The notes below the pieces were generated by a model. It was not told where the DNA came from, ran no database searches, and worked only from the letters and a program-made list of their open reading frames with translations. Position numbers and translations under genes: made by a program. Shown here piece by piece: positions 18,701 to 25,349 of a DNA stretch of 34,713 bases (position 1 is the first letter of the stretch; each line of letters opens with the position of its first letter). The DNA comes from Acetofilamentum sp. (GTDB lineage: Bacteria; Bacteroidota; Bacteroidia; Bacteroidales; DYOH01): assembly GCA_020720625.1 (NCBI GenBank), contig DYOH01000037.1:1-34713 (forward strand), written 5' to 3'.

Positions 18701-21054
18701 GCAGTAATTGCCAATACTGAATTTCCTTCAACGCCCTGTCCCATGGCAGCCCATTGGGTGCCATCCCACTTTGCTACGAACTGAACTCTTTGTCCGTCGG
18801 TAGTTTTTGTGAAAGCACCACCGGCATATAGCAAGTTATTGTTCCACAAAAGTGCAGATACTCCGTCATTAAGCCCTGTTCCAAGTGCCGACCAATTGGT
18901 GCCGTCCCACTTAGCAATTCCATTGGTGGTGATACCTCCGGCAGTTAAAAATAATCCGCCCACATATAAATTGCCATTTCCATCGGTTTCCAATGCAGCA
19001 ATTTTAACCAAGTCTGCGGCATTTGGGTCTCCATCAACACCTGAACCTACGGCTTCCCATTTGTTGGTAACAAGGTTATAACGTCTTAGGTATCTGTATT
19101 CGTTTAGCGTACTGTTGAAAACATAGCCACCAATATACAGGTAATCGCCCATTAGTTCAATGGCATAAACTCCTCCGGTGGATGGGCCTCTTACTTGTTC
19201 TGTTTCAAAAAAAGTGGGGTCTTTTAGCGCCGACCATTGTCCGGTAGCTACATTGAACCTTGCTACCCGACCGGCCGGAACTCCGCCAATATTGCTAAAA
19301 TCGCCACCAACGTAAATGTTTCCATTATTGTCTTCAACCATGCACCGAATAAAGTTGCTATGGGTATAGTCTATTCCGGGAAGTTGCTCCCAAGTGTTGT
19401 TTAAAGGGTTCCATCTGGCAATATTTTTCATATCATCGTTGCCATCTACAGATAGAAATGCACCGCAGTAGTATACTTTTCCATCAGCTTTCGACTTTAG
19501 CGCATCAAATACTTCGCCTTCAACGGCTCCATCAAAATCGAAAAACCAATTTTTATTAGTAATGGGTGGGTTACTGCTGTATGTAACTGTGTAAAGTGCC
19601 GATGCCGTGTTATTATTGGATGTTGCATCGATACATACATCAGCAGGCACTTGAACAGAGATTTCGCCTTCATTTACGGGTGTTATGCGAATTTCCCACT
19701 CATCGTTGCTGCCAACAGGTGTGAAATACGAAACAGTTCCGTTCGTAAGCACAATATCATCTTTTACAAATCCGCTTACCGCTTCGCTGAATCTTACCCT
19801 CAAAGAAACCGGATTGCTGTAAACAATACCCGTTGGTCCTAAAATATATGCCTGAGGTGCAACATCAGCAGTAAAATCGATTGTTTCGTTCCATAAAGCT
19901 TGCCCCAGTTTGGTATTTGGATTGCCATTTGGATCGGCAAATACACCTGCAAAATAGATATTTTTGCCATCGGCAAATGTAGTATTAACGCCTTGTGTAG
20001 AGCTGGCTCCGAGCCCATCTCCTAAACTAACCCAGTTGGTATTATCCCAAACTGCAACGTTATTTATTACGGCATTGTCGGAGCTGCGTGCGTCAAAATA
20101 TCCACCAACATATATTTTACCATCAGCATCCACAGAGATACTATAAACAGAAGCTACACTGCTTTCTCTTTTTAGGCCTCCGGCCATTGATTGCCATTGA
20201 GCACCATCCCAATAAGCAACTCCCTCTGTAGTAACTCCACCCACAGATGTAAAGTTGCCACCCATATAGAGCTTATTGTTATTCCATGCCAGAGAGTAGG
20301 CGGCAGCATTGTCGTCTATTCCGCTTCCCAATGCAGACCAAGAGCTTCCATTCCATTTGGCAACACCATTTACAACAGTTCCTCCAGCGTTAGTGAAAGC
20401 TCCCGCTGCATAAAGATTTTTATTTTCGTCAACAGCAAAGGCCGAAACTTTATAATCGAGGCCATCGCCAACTGCTTCCCATTTTTTTGTTGATGTATTA
20501 AATCTTCGGATATATCGAAGTGCCTCATTGTCGTTGTTAAATGTATATCCGCCAATATAAACGTAATTGTCAATAACGGTAATTGCATATACACCGCCTG
20601 CCGATGGCCCTCTCATCTGGTCTTCATCGGCAAATGTCGGGTCTTTAAGGCTTTCCCAGGTGCCTTCTGCTACGTTGAATTTTGCCACACGTCCTACCGG
20701 TAGGCCGTTAACAACCGAAAAATCACCTCCAACATATAAATTTCCATCAGCATCTGTTGCCATACATCGAACAAAGTTCGTGAATGTGTAATCAATTCCC
20801 GGAACTTGTTCCCAAAGGCTGTTAACAGGATTCCATCGTGCCAGATTTTTTAGATTTGTGTTACCATTTGCGGACAAGAATCCGCCACAAAAATATATTT
20901 TGTTATCGATAGGTGATTTGATAATGTCGAATGCTTCGCCATCAATTTTTCCATCGAAATTAAAGCGCCAATGCTCATTTTGGGCATTTAGATTTGTGAA
21001 ATTGCCTGCTAGAATTATCCACAGGAGAACATGTAAAATAGGTTTCATAGGCAT
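12718..21054 (-). CDS. Giant T9SS-secreted protein, five propeller-Ig units
   Basis: A 2778-residue predicted surface or secreted protein with a signal peptide (about 1-25, ending NLNAQ). It has five homologous units of roughly 475 residues. Each shows seven spaced blade-like motifs of the form (L/I)Y-x-(G/A)-G-x-F, consistent with a seven-bladed beta-propeller. A bacterial Ig-like domain follows each unit (FSEAVSGF..DI.LTNGT.., ending in a DATGNNNTAS-like segment). Three more Ig-like domains then sit in tandem before a C-terminal T9SS type A sorting domain (about 2698-2778, WKIYPNPAIDWISL, ending SFILKK). A cysteine pair in blade 1 (CGGF and RCM) recurs in four of five units. Units 2 and 3 share near-identical DNA. 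It stands alone, with terminators on both sides. The function is unknown; adhesion or glycan binding is only a guess. Start ATG at 21054 or two codons later. Confidence 0.88.
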   Translation of the reverse strand: MPMKPILHVLLWIILAGNFTNLNAQNEHWRFNFDGKIDGEAFDIIKSPIDNKIYFCGGFLSANGNTNLKNLARWNPVNSLWEQVPGIDYTFTNFVRCMATDADGNLYVGGDFSVVNGLPVGRVAKFNVAEGTWESLKDPTFADEDQMRGPSAGGVYAITVIDNYVYIGGYTFNNDNEALRYIRRFNTSTKKWEAVGDGLDYKVSAFAVDENKNLYAAGAFTNAGGTVVNGVAKWNGSSWSALGSGIDDNAAAYSLAWNNNKLYMGGNFTSVGGVTTEGVAYWDGAQWQSMAGGLKRESSVASVYSISVDADGKIYVGGYFDARSSDNAVINNVAVWDNTNWVSLGDGLGASSTQGVNTTFADGKNIYFAGVFADPNGNPNTKLGQALWNETIDFTADVAPQAYILGPTGIVYSNPVSLRVRFSEAVSGFVKDDIVLTNGTVSYFTPVGSNDEWEIRITPVNEGEISVQVPADVCIDATSNNNTASALYTVTYSSNPPITNKNWFFDFDGAVEGEVFDALKSKADGKVYYCGAFLSVDGNDDMKNIARWNPLNNTWEQLPGIDYTHSNFIRCMVEDNNGNIYVGGDFSNIGGVPAGRVARFNVATGQWSALKDPTFFETEQVRGPSTGGVYAIELMGDYLYIGGYVFNSTLNEYRYLRRYNLVTNKWEAVGSGVDGDPNAADLVKIAALETDGNGNLYVGGLFLTAGGITTNGIAKWDGTNWSALGTGLNDGVSALLWNNNLLYAGGAFTKTTDGQRVQFVAKWDGTQWAAMGQGVEGNSVLAITADADNKVYIGGYFTHRFSDDMPLNNVAVFDGNEWQKLEDGVGFSTTQGVSTAFADGKDIYFAGYFGIPADGTSFRINHAIWNENKDFTEDLAPSAFVLGPTGIVYDNPISLSVKFSEIVSNFTQSDIVVTNGTISYFTPLETDRRWEVRITPTANGEITVQIPANVATDATGNNNTASTLYTAIYNDTPPVTDKNWFFDFDGAVEGEVFDALKSKADGKIYVCGAFLSLAGNTNMKNIARWVPESNHWEQIPGIDYTHSNFIRCMVEDEDGNIYVGGDFSSIGGIEAGRVAKFNVATGKWSALRDISFFEEEQMRGPISGGVYAIELMGDYLYIGGYVFNSSLNEYRYLRRYNLVTNKWEAVGSGVDGDPNAADLVKIAALETDGNGNLYVGGLFLTAGGITANGVAKWNGTNWSALGSGLNDGVSVLHWNDNTLYAGGAFTSTMEGLSVQYIAKWDGTQWLNMGKGVEGNSVLAITSDADNKIYIGGYFTHRYSDDMPLNNVAIFDGTDWQKLESGVGISTTQGVSTAFADGKNVFFAGYFGIPADGTNFRVNHAIWNENMDFTADKVPQAYIFANTPSPTAESPIEFTLKFSEAVIGFEQSEIQVTNGTIIYFTPQITDQKWTIRIEPLAEGDVSMAIPANVAVDANGNATLASDVVTVNYNLHLPNPDNNWFFGFKGNIEGEVFGVHKAAADNKIYFAGGFLSVNGNTDHKNIVRYDQEANLWEGLPGIDYTHNMFIRCMVSDENGNMYVGGDFNTIGGVPAGRVARFNVSEGRWYSLIDKTFKDDDQMRGPLSGGVYAIHLLDDYVYIGGWTFNNDDPAYRYIRRFNVQTKKWEAVGSGIGFVDGNSAKVSAFASDPDGNLYVGGTFTLAGGQTVSNIAKWDGSAWSDVSGGLNGSVASMVWHDGMLYVAGSFTKAGNIYSQGIIAYDGTQWLSMNSGVNGIAQSVVVDANGTIYIGGFFETRFSDDLFLNSVAVWKNNQWEPMGLGLSQSSTQGINAMLADGSNIYCAGAFYKPIGNTNDIARQAIWNPNINFDADIAPIAGMIINTDSVSNQSAVEVIIEFSEEIQDLELSDLELVNSIADIPMQQVDKLLWKTKIYPKTNGIVSIKLKANAVVDANNQANAASRTYSFKYDANLGANDKQWFLDFDGIIEGEVFDIQKSTADEKVYFCGGFLSVGGNTDMKNLARYIPASNTWEQVPGIDYSHYNFIRCMAQDENGDLYVGGDFSSIGGVSVGRVAKFDVSEGTWSALEDPTFFETTQTKGPNSGGVYDILVHNGYVYIGGFTFNSTDPAYSYIRRFHIATNTWQAVGDGLDAKVSALTADESGNVYAGGIFENSGATEVLRVAKWDGTNWLPLGNGMSGLANSVNGLAWNNNTNELIAAGDFMFAGNIRSHGVAAWDGTQWKAMGEGIDRSSGSFTVQDVAISSDNKVYIGGFFDLRFSDDEFINHVAVFDGTDWQTLGYGLAESSTQGINAMYADATNIYFGGAFSKNGHLQNQAIWMPGQNFEALPVPTVNLISESGNNLNTNNFTVSVVFNTPVIGFDITDFTASNATLSNLTEIVAGRIYSVALTALNSGLITLQLDANKVTNADGLDNVVSNLLEVNLDNEAPELLITVSDEISNALPIVFTVTSSEALQSLTQAQITAVNGDITDFRQVDSKNWIVEIGNSSEGDVSISIAANAIFDLAGNPNLAVSKTVTYDITQPDVVLSSNISVTTQETSFALTITFSEVVNGFELADITLTNATASNLSETAAGKEWTVNISPIAEGTVTAIIEANKATDAAGNQNTVSNTFSIEFEQDTEAPSVTISSNVSGSTEESPFEISISFSEVVNGFVLADINVTNGSASNLVETVSGKSWTADITPGAAGQVSVSVAAGVAEDAVGNENTVSNTFTINYITGIVQLSELGWKIYPNPAIDWISLMLPEYSTQNLELIVFDTKGQLVIHETIDFATKIYMIDVRGLKPGQYFIRVNMGKITANESFILKK
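12980..14159 (-). repeat. Four tandem Ig-like domains of the giant protein
   Basis: Four consecutive domains of about 95-100 residues each, at roughly 13868-14159, 13577-13867, 13280-13576 and 12980-13279. The last two are most alike, sharing FSEVVNGF.LADI and a DAAGNQNTVSNTF-type ending (DAVGNENTVSNTF in the fourth). They form the stalk between propeller 5 and the T9SS sorting domain. Confidence 0.72.
14160..15270 (-). repeat. Propeller unit 5 of the giant protein
   Basis: The header is QWFLDFDGIIEGEVFDIQK. Blade motifs are YFCGGF, YVGGDF, YIGGFT, YAGGIF, IAAGDF, YIGGFF and YFGGAF. The Ig-like domain after it is the first of the terminal stack. Limits are approximate. Confidence 0.72.
15271..16690 (-). 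repeat. Propeller-Ig unit 4 of the giant protein
   Basis: The header is diverged (NWFFGFKGNIEGEVFGVHK). Blade motifs are YFAGGF, YVGGDF, YIGGWT, YVGGTF, YVAGSF, YIGGFF and YCAGAF, then an Ig-like domain (FSEEIQDLELSDLEL). This unit lacks the blade-1 cysteine found in the other four. Confidence 0.72.
16691..18125 (-). repeat. Propeller-Ig unit 3 of the giant protein
   Basis: Same header as unit 2. Blade motifs are YVCGAF, YVGGDF, YIGGYV, YVGGLF, YAGGAF, YIGGYF and FFAGYF, then an Ig-like domain (FSEAVIGFEQSEI). Contains one of the two 175-bp identical tracts. Confidence 0.75.
17504..17678. repeat. 175-bp identical tract, copy A (unit 3)
   Basis: Identical base for base to 18935-19109, offset 1431 bp, exactly 477 codons. 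The tract starts at CCTCCGGCAG and ends at CGTTTAGCG, with mismatches immediately on both sides. A near-identical stretch continues about 55 bp further to the right. Lies inside the giant gene, covering blades 3 and 4. Confidence 0.95.
18126..19556 (-). repeat. Propeller-Ig unit 2 of the giant protein
   Basis: The header is NWFFDFDGAVEGEVFDALK, shared exactly with unit 3. Blade motifs are YYCGAF, YVGGDF, YIGGYV, YVGGLF, YAGGAF, YIGGYF and YFAGYF, then an Ig-like domain. It is the closest relative of unit 3 in both protein and DNA. Confidence 0.75.
18935..19109. repeat. 175-bp identical tract, copy B (unit 2)
   Basis: Second copy of the tract at 17504-17678. Flanking unit sequence differs clearly, including at third codon positions, so the identity is local and points to recent intragenic conversion or duplication. 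Confidence 0.95.
19557..20980 (-). repeat. Propeller-Ig unit 1 of the giant protein
   Basis: First of five in-gene units, opening with the WRFNFDGKIDGEAFD version of the unit header. Its seven blade motifs are YFCGGF, YVGGDF, YIGGYT, YAAGAF, YMGGNF, YVGGYF and YFAGVF, followed by an Ig-like domain (FSEAVSGF, NGTVSYF). Limits are approximate. Confidence 0.75.
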
Positions 21055-21505
21055 TAAATTTGTTTTTTTGAATTGTGATAAGTTACAAAAAAAAAGTAAA
21101 ATAAAAAAGGCAATGGAATTTTTTGTTTATAAAATTTGTTATTTTTTAGTAAAGTTTTAATAATGTTGATATTACATTTTTGAAAACCTTGAATTTCATT
21201 CGAAATTGAGATGGATAGATTCGGGGCCTCTAATAATAATGAGTTCACAGTTTTTAAGTGGTAATAATTATTTGTTGCATAAGATATCATTCTAAAGTCA
21301 GAAGAGATTTTTCAGATGCAGTAAAAGCTAGAGTAATATTGACAAATTTTTAATGTAGAGCAGAAAAAAACTTATACTAATCTGATACTGGATATATTAA
21401 GAGAATATTAGCTTATTTGCTGATTGTTAGTATATTAATAGTGTTTTATCTCTGTAAGATGATATCAGTTCGGTAATATAAGTTTTTTTTTCCCTGATGA
21501 TATTC

Positions 21506-21555
21506 AAAAAAAAATCTGCCTTATTCATAAACATTTGATTTTATGAATAAGGCAG
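21506..21555 (-). terminator. Intrinsic terminator of the etfB-etfA-acd operon
   Basis: A 15-bp perfect stem, TTATGAATAAGGCAG (21541-21555) with CTGCCTTATTCATAA (21516-21530), has a 10-nt loop whose ends can also pair. On the minus strand it is followed by A and nine T. It lies about 130 nt beyond the acyl-CoA dehydrogenase stop, so the transcript would have an unusually long 3' tail. Confidence 0.82.
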
Positions 21556-21583
21556 TAATCTTAAGATATCTTGAAACTTCCCC

Positions 21584-21654
21584 GGTTTAGAATTTTTTGG
21601 CTTAGCTATGCTAAATTTTATCGTTTTAGATGATAGAGAAAATTCTAAGAACCA
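21584..21654. repeat. Imperfect inverted repeat in the 3' tail of the acd transcript
   Basis: GGTTTAGAATTTT (21584-21596) and AAAATTCTAAGAACC (21640-21654) are complementary apart from two extra bases, with about 43 nt between. It lies between the stop codon and the terminator of the minus-strand operon. It may be a folded 3' untranslated region; the role is unknown. Confidence 0.4.
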
Positions 21655-21684
21655 AGAAATCTTTATTGTAGGTAATTTTCTGGT

Positions 21685-23391
21685 TTAAGCCAGTTTATAT
21701 AATCCTATGTCTTTTAGTTCAGATTTTATAATAAAACTATATCGTTCTTTGTTTTGGCTATCGGCCATTTTTATAAATACAAAAGCAGAATTTTTGTACT
21801 GCTCGTTTCTTAGGCTATCGAGTAATAATAAATAGCTCATCACCAAATTTCCGGCCATTTCTACCAATCTGCGGGCATGAAAATCTACAAATTCAGGTTC
21901 TCCGGCATTATTTACAAAATTAGCGGCTTCTTGAAATTCCAGCTGCATCTCTTTTAACTGCCGCTTAAGATATTCAAATTCCGGATGAGCAATTTGTTCA
22001 GCGTATTCGTTCATGCGTGCGGCAAACACTCCGGTGCTAACGCCTTTAATGGCAGCCACCACCTGAAGCTGTGAAGTGCCTTCGTAGATTGTTGTGATAC
22101 GTGCATCGCGGAAAATACGCTCAATTGGAAAATCTTTCATAAAACCGGTTCCGCCATGAATTTGCAGCGAATCGTAGGCAATTTCGTTGCTATATTCGCT
22201 TCCCATTAGCTTAATGAGTGGCGTATACATATCGGCGAGTTTTTTGTAGTTTTTAAGTTCGTTTCTTTCGTCGGCATCTAGTTTTCTTTCGCGCGAAATG
22301 TCTTCAAGTGCCTTGTATATGTCTACAAATCTTGCAGTTTCGTATAGCAGGGATCGTGCTGCCTGTAATTTTGCTTTCATGTTGGTAAGCATGGTATAAA
22401 CTGCAGGGAATTGAATTATGGGTTTACCGAATTGTTCACGCTCGTGTGCATATTTTAAGGCTTCGCGGTAGGCAGCTTCTGCAATGCCCACCGATTGACC
22501 GCCAACGCCTAATCTTGCACCATTCATTAGCGCCATTACGTATTTGATAAGTCCCATGCGACGTTCTCCAACCAATTTTGCTTCGGCGTTTTTAAATACC
22601 AATTCGCAGGTAGGAGAGCCTTTAATTCCAAGTTTATTTTCTATTCTTCTAACGGTAAGTGCTTTATCTTCGCGTTCGAATACGAAAAGGGATAAACCAC
22701 GTCCATCGCTGGTACCTTCTTCAGTACGGGCCAAGACTAGCGATATTTCGGCATCTCCGTTGGTAATAAATCGTTTAACACCGTTGAGATACCATTTTTG
22801 AGTTTGTTCGTCGAAATGGGCTTTAAGTTGCACTGCCTGTAAGTCGGAACCGGCATCGGGTTCGGTTAAATCCATAGCAGCTGTTGCGCCCAAATGAAAT
22901 CGAGGGAGAACGCTGTCTTTAATTTGTTCGTCGGCAAATTCGTATATAGTTTCGGCGCAATCTTGTAATCCCCAGATATTTGCAAAACCGGCATCGGCGC
23001 GTGAAATAATTTCTCCGGCCATGATATAAGGCAAAATTGGGAAATTTAAACCATCGTATTTTCGAGGTAAAGTCATGCCAATAAGGCCTGCGTTGGTAAG
23101 AGCTTTGTGGTTTTCGCTAGTTCCACGGGCATAAATTACTCGTCCGTTTTCTATTTTTGGTCCCTCTTTGTCTACGCTTTCGGCGTTTGGGGCAATGATA
23201 TTAGCCGAAATATCGCCCACAATTTCAATTACCTTATCGTAGCTGTCCATGGCATCTTCAAAATCGAGTGGGGCGTAATCGAAAGTATTTTTGTCTTCGA
23301 AATGTCTTTCTTTCAGTTCCACAATTCGTTTCATTAGCGGGTGCGAAAGGTGAAATTTCAGGTCGTTATTATCTGTATAAAAGTTTTCCAT
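21685..23391 (-). CDS. Acyl-CoA dehydrogenase, long form
   Basis: An FAD enzyme that oxidises acyl-CoA to enoyl-CoA, or runs in reverse in fermentation, passing electrons to the EtfAB encoded just upstream. The 568 residues are longer than the usual 380-400: the standard N-terminal, middle and C-terminal domains are followed by an extra region of about 110 residues. Signatures include LTEPDAGSDL near 175, GVKRFITNGD near 205, the KLGIKGSPTCEL segment, YAHEREQFGKPI, LQIHGGTGFMKDFPIERIFRDARI, and YEGTSQLQ with the likely catalytic glutamate. The extended length resembles the 600-residue acyl-CoA dehydrogenases common in Bacteroidota. Substrate chain length cannot be read. It is the third gene of the operon, 24 nt after etfA, with a terminator downstream. 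Confidence 0.92.
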   Translation of the reverse strand: MENFYTDNNDLKFHLSHPLMKRIVELKERHFEDKNTFDYAPLDFEDAMDSYDKVIEIVGDISANIIAPNAESVDKEGPKIENGRVIYARGTSENHKALTNAGLIGMTLPRKYDGLNFPILPYIMAGEIISRADAGFANIWGLQDCAETIYEFADEQIKDSVLPRFHLGATAAMDLTEPDAGSDLQAVQLKAHFDEQTQKWYLNGVKRFITNGDAEISLVLARTEEGTSDGRGLSLFVFEREDKALTVRRIENKLGIKGSPTCELVFKNAEAKLVGERRMGLIKYVMALMNGARLGVGGQSVGIAEAAYREALKYAHEREQFGKPIIQFPAVYTMLTNMKAKLQAARSLLYETARFVDIYKALEDISRERKLDADERNELKNYKKLADMYTPLIKLMGSEYSNEIAYDSLQIHGGTGFMKDFPIERIFRDARITTIYEGTSQLQVVAAIKGVSTGVFAARMNEYAEQIAHPEFEYLKRQLKEMQLEFQEAANFVNNAGEPEFVDFHARRLVEMAGNLVMSYLLLLDSLRNEQYKNSAFVFIKMADSQNKERYSFIIKSELKDIGLYKLA

Positions 23392-23415
23392 GATTCAGAG
23401 ATTTGATGAGGATAA

Positions 23416-24435
23416 TTATTTAGCGTTTTTTTTGTAGTATTTAATCATTTTGGGTATTAGCGTCGCCACATCACCTAAAATGGTATAGTCGGCAATTTTG
23501 TTAATTGGTGCATTTGCATCGGTGTTGATTGAAATAATCATGGCCGATTCTTCCATTCCGGCTCGGTGCTGCACTGCACCCGAAATGCCGCAGGCAATAT
23601 ATAATTTGGGTCTAACGGTTACACCTGTTTGGCCAATCTGGCGCTCGTGTTCAATAAATCCTGCATCAACAGCAGCTCTGGAACCACCAACTTCGCCACC
23701 CAGCACTTCGGCAAGTTCGTATAGAAGCTGAAAATTCTCGTATGAGCCAACGCCGTATCCACCCGAAACCACAATGGGGGCTCCTTTGATGTTTATTTTG
23801 CTTTTTTCGATATGTCTTTCAATAATTTCTACTACAAAATGTTCATCTTTTAAGATGTTAGCGCTATCTATATGCACAATTTCGCCTTGGTGATTGATAT
23901 CGAAAATCTCTTTTTTCATTACACCTTCTCTCACTGTAGCCATTTGAGGGTGCATATCAGGGTTAATAATGGTAGCGATAATATTTCCACCAAAAGCAGG
24001 CCTGATTTGGTATAGAAGGTTTGTGTAATTTGTTTCGGTTTTTTTAACGTAATGGTCGCCTATCTCCAGGCTTGTGCAATCGGCTGTGAGACCGCATTTT
24101 AATGCTGATGCTATACGGGGAGCTAAATCACGACCTATTGAACTGGCACCAAAGAGTACAATTTGAGGCTGATTTTCTTGTATAATTTGCGAAACCAAAG
24201 CAGAATAGGGCATATTTTGGTAGATTTCTAAGCGCGAATCCTCTGCCTTGTAAATTATATCCACACCATAAGGGAATAGTTGCTTTTCAATATCTTTAAG
24301 CTCAGCACCTATTGCAATGGCGCCAAGTTTTACCCCTAATTGTTGGGCAAGTTTTTTACCTTTCGAAAACAATTCAAGGCTTACATCGGCCACCAAACCG
24401 TCTTCAATTTCAGTATATATAAATACATTTTTCAT
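23416..24435 (-). CDS. etfA: Electron transfer flavoprotein alpha subunit
   Basis: The alpha subunit of EtfAB, which carries FAD and shuttles electrons between the acyl-CoA dehydrogenase and other redox partners. The 339 residues have the N-terminal nucleotide-binding-like domain (to about 190) and the C-terminal FAD domain: IVVSGGYGVGS near 215, GGSRAAVDAGFI near 245, QIGQTGVTVRPKLYIACGISGA near 265-285, HRAGM, and INTDANAPINKIADY. All the usual FAD-contact motifs are present. It lies 38 nt after etfB and 24 nt before the acyl-CoA dehydrogenase gene, forming a three-gene electron-transfer unit. Confidence 0.95.
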   Translation of the reverse strand: MKNVFIYTEIEDGLVADVSLELFSKGKKLAQQLGVKLGAIAIGAELKDIEKQLFPYGVDIIYKAEDSRLEIYQNMPYSALVSQIIQENQPQIVLFGASSIGRDLAPRIASALKCGLTADCTSLEIGDHYVKKTETNYTNLLYQIRPAFGGNIIATIINPDMHPQMATVREGVMKKEIFDINHQGEIVHIDSANILKDEHFVVEIIERHIEKSKINIKGAPIVVSGGYGVGSYENFQLLYELAEVLGGEVGGSRAAVDAGFIEHERQIGQTGVTVRPKLYIACGISGAVQHRAGMEESAMIISINTDANAPINKIADYTILGDVATLIPKMIKYYKKNAK

Positions 24436-24473
24436 TTTTTGTGTGTTTTTTGAAATAAATCAAATACGAATAA

Positions 24474-25349
24474 TTATCCAATGGTGTGATTATCAATAAG
24501 CTCCTTCATGAGTGATTCTATATCGGTATCAGATGTGGTGTAGGTTTTAGAATCTTTCGATTGAAGAACTACATTGATTACGTCTTTAACTTTGGTTGGC
24601 GAACCCGAAAGTCCGAGCAATTCCACATCTGCTTGAATATCCTGTACACTCCATTCTGCAATTCTTAGATAAGGTCTTTCCACCTGTAGTTTGAGATAAT
24701 CCTCTGCACTTTCTTGTAATTCTGTTTCTGTATGCGCATGTTTGTATTTCATCACATATTTTGCATTTCTGGAGCGGCATTCAGGGGCGGAGCTATGCAC
24801 AGTAACTAGCAGTGGATAGGTGCTTTTTACTATTTCTATTCCCCTTTCCAAACGTCTTTTAATGGTGATGTCTTTCGCAGTAATGGCATTAATATTTTCG
24901 GCATAGGTAACCTGTGGGATACAAAGCTTTTCGGCCACTTGAGGGCCAACTTGAGCCGTATCGCCGTCGATGGCTTGTCGGCCAGCGAAAATAATATCGT
25001 AGGCAGCGATTTTTTTTATGGCCTGCGATATGGCGTAAGATGTTGCCAAGGTATCGGAACCTGCAAATTTTCTGTCGGTAATCAGAAAACCATTATCTGC
25101 TCCCCGGTATAAACCTTCTCTAATAATTTCTGCAGCTCTTCCCGGTCCCATGGTGAGAATGGTTACTGTGCTGTTTTTAATTTTATCTTTTACACTCAGG
25201 GCCATTTCCAAAGCATTTAGGTCTTCGGGGTTAAAAATGGCCGGCAGAGCACTACGATTTACCGTTCCGTCGGCTTTCATGGCATCTTTACCCACATTGC
25301 GGGTGTCGGGAACTTGTTTGGCCAAAACAATAATGTTTAATCCTTTCAT
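24474..25349 (-). CDS. etfB: Electron transfer flavoprotein beta subunit
   Basis: The beta subunit of EtfAB, first gene of the operon. The 291 residues begin NIIVLAKQVPDTRNV, followed by NPEDLNALEMAL near 40, ILTMGPGRAAEIIREGLYRGAD near 65-86, SDTLATSYAIS, and the nucleotide-binding motif GRQAIDGDTAQVGPQVAEKL near 122-141. That motif and the overall length look like the clostridial, butyryl-CoA-dehydrogenase-type EtfB rather than the mitochondrial type, whose motif has DDDxNQ. This raises the possibility of a second FAD in beta in place of AMP, as in bifurcating Etfs. A strong promoter lies just upstream, leaving a leader of about 24 nt. Confidence 0.95.
   Translation of the reverse strand: MKGLNIIVLAKQVPDTRNVGKDAMKADGTVNRSALPAIFNPEDLNALEMALSVKDKIKNSTVTILTMGPGRAAEIIREGLYRGADNGFLITDRKFAGSDTLATSYAISQAIKKIAAYDIIFAGRQAIDGDTAQVGPQVAEKLCIPQVTYAENINAITAKDITIKRRLERGIEIVKSTYPLLVTVHSSAPECRSRNAKYVMKYKHAHTETELQESAEDYLKLQVERPYLRIAEWSVQDIQADVELLGLSGSPTKVKDVINVVLQSKDSKTYTTSDTDIESLMKELIDNHTIG

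Larger units (their letters stand above)
21055..21684. other. Gene-free 630-bp interval
   Basis: Very AT-rich and without a believable ORF. It holds the upstream region of the giant gene on the left and, on the right, the terminator of the acyl-CoA dehydrogenase operon. A long imperfect inverted repeat (21584-21596 with 21640-21654) also lies here. No clear Bacteroidota promoter was found for the giant gene. Confidence 0.6.

Noticed and set aside
12718-21054. Spaced repeats that could suggest a CRISPR array
   Set aside because: The spacing is about 1.4 kb and in frame, and the repeats encode protein units; there are no short repeats with unique spacers.
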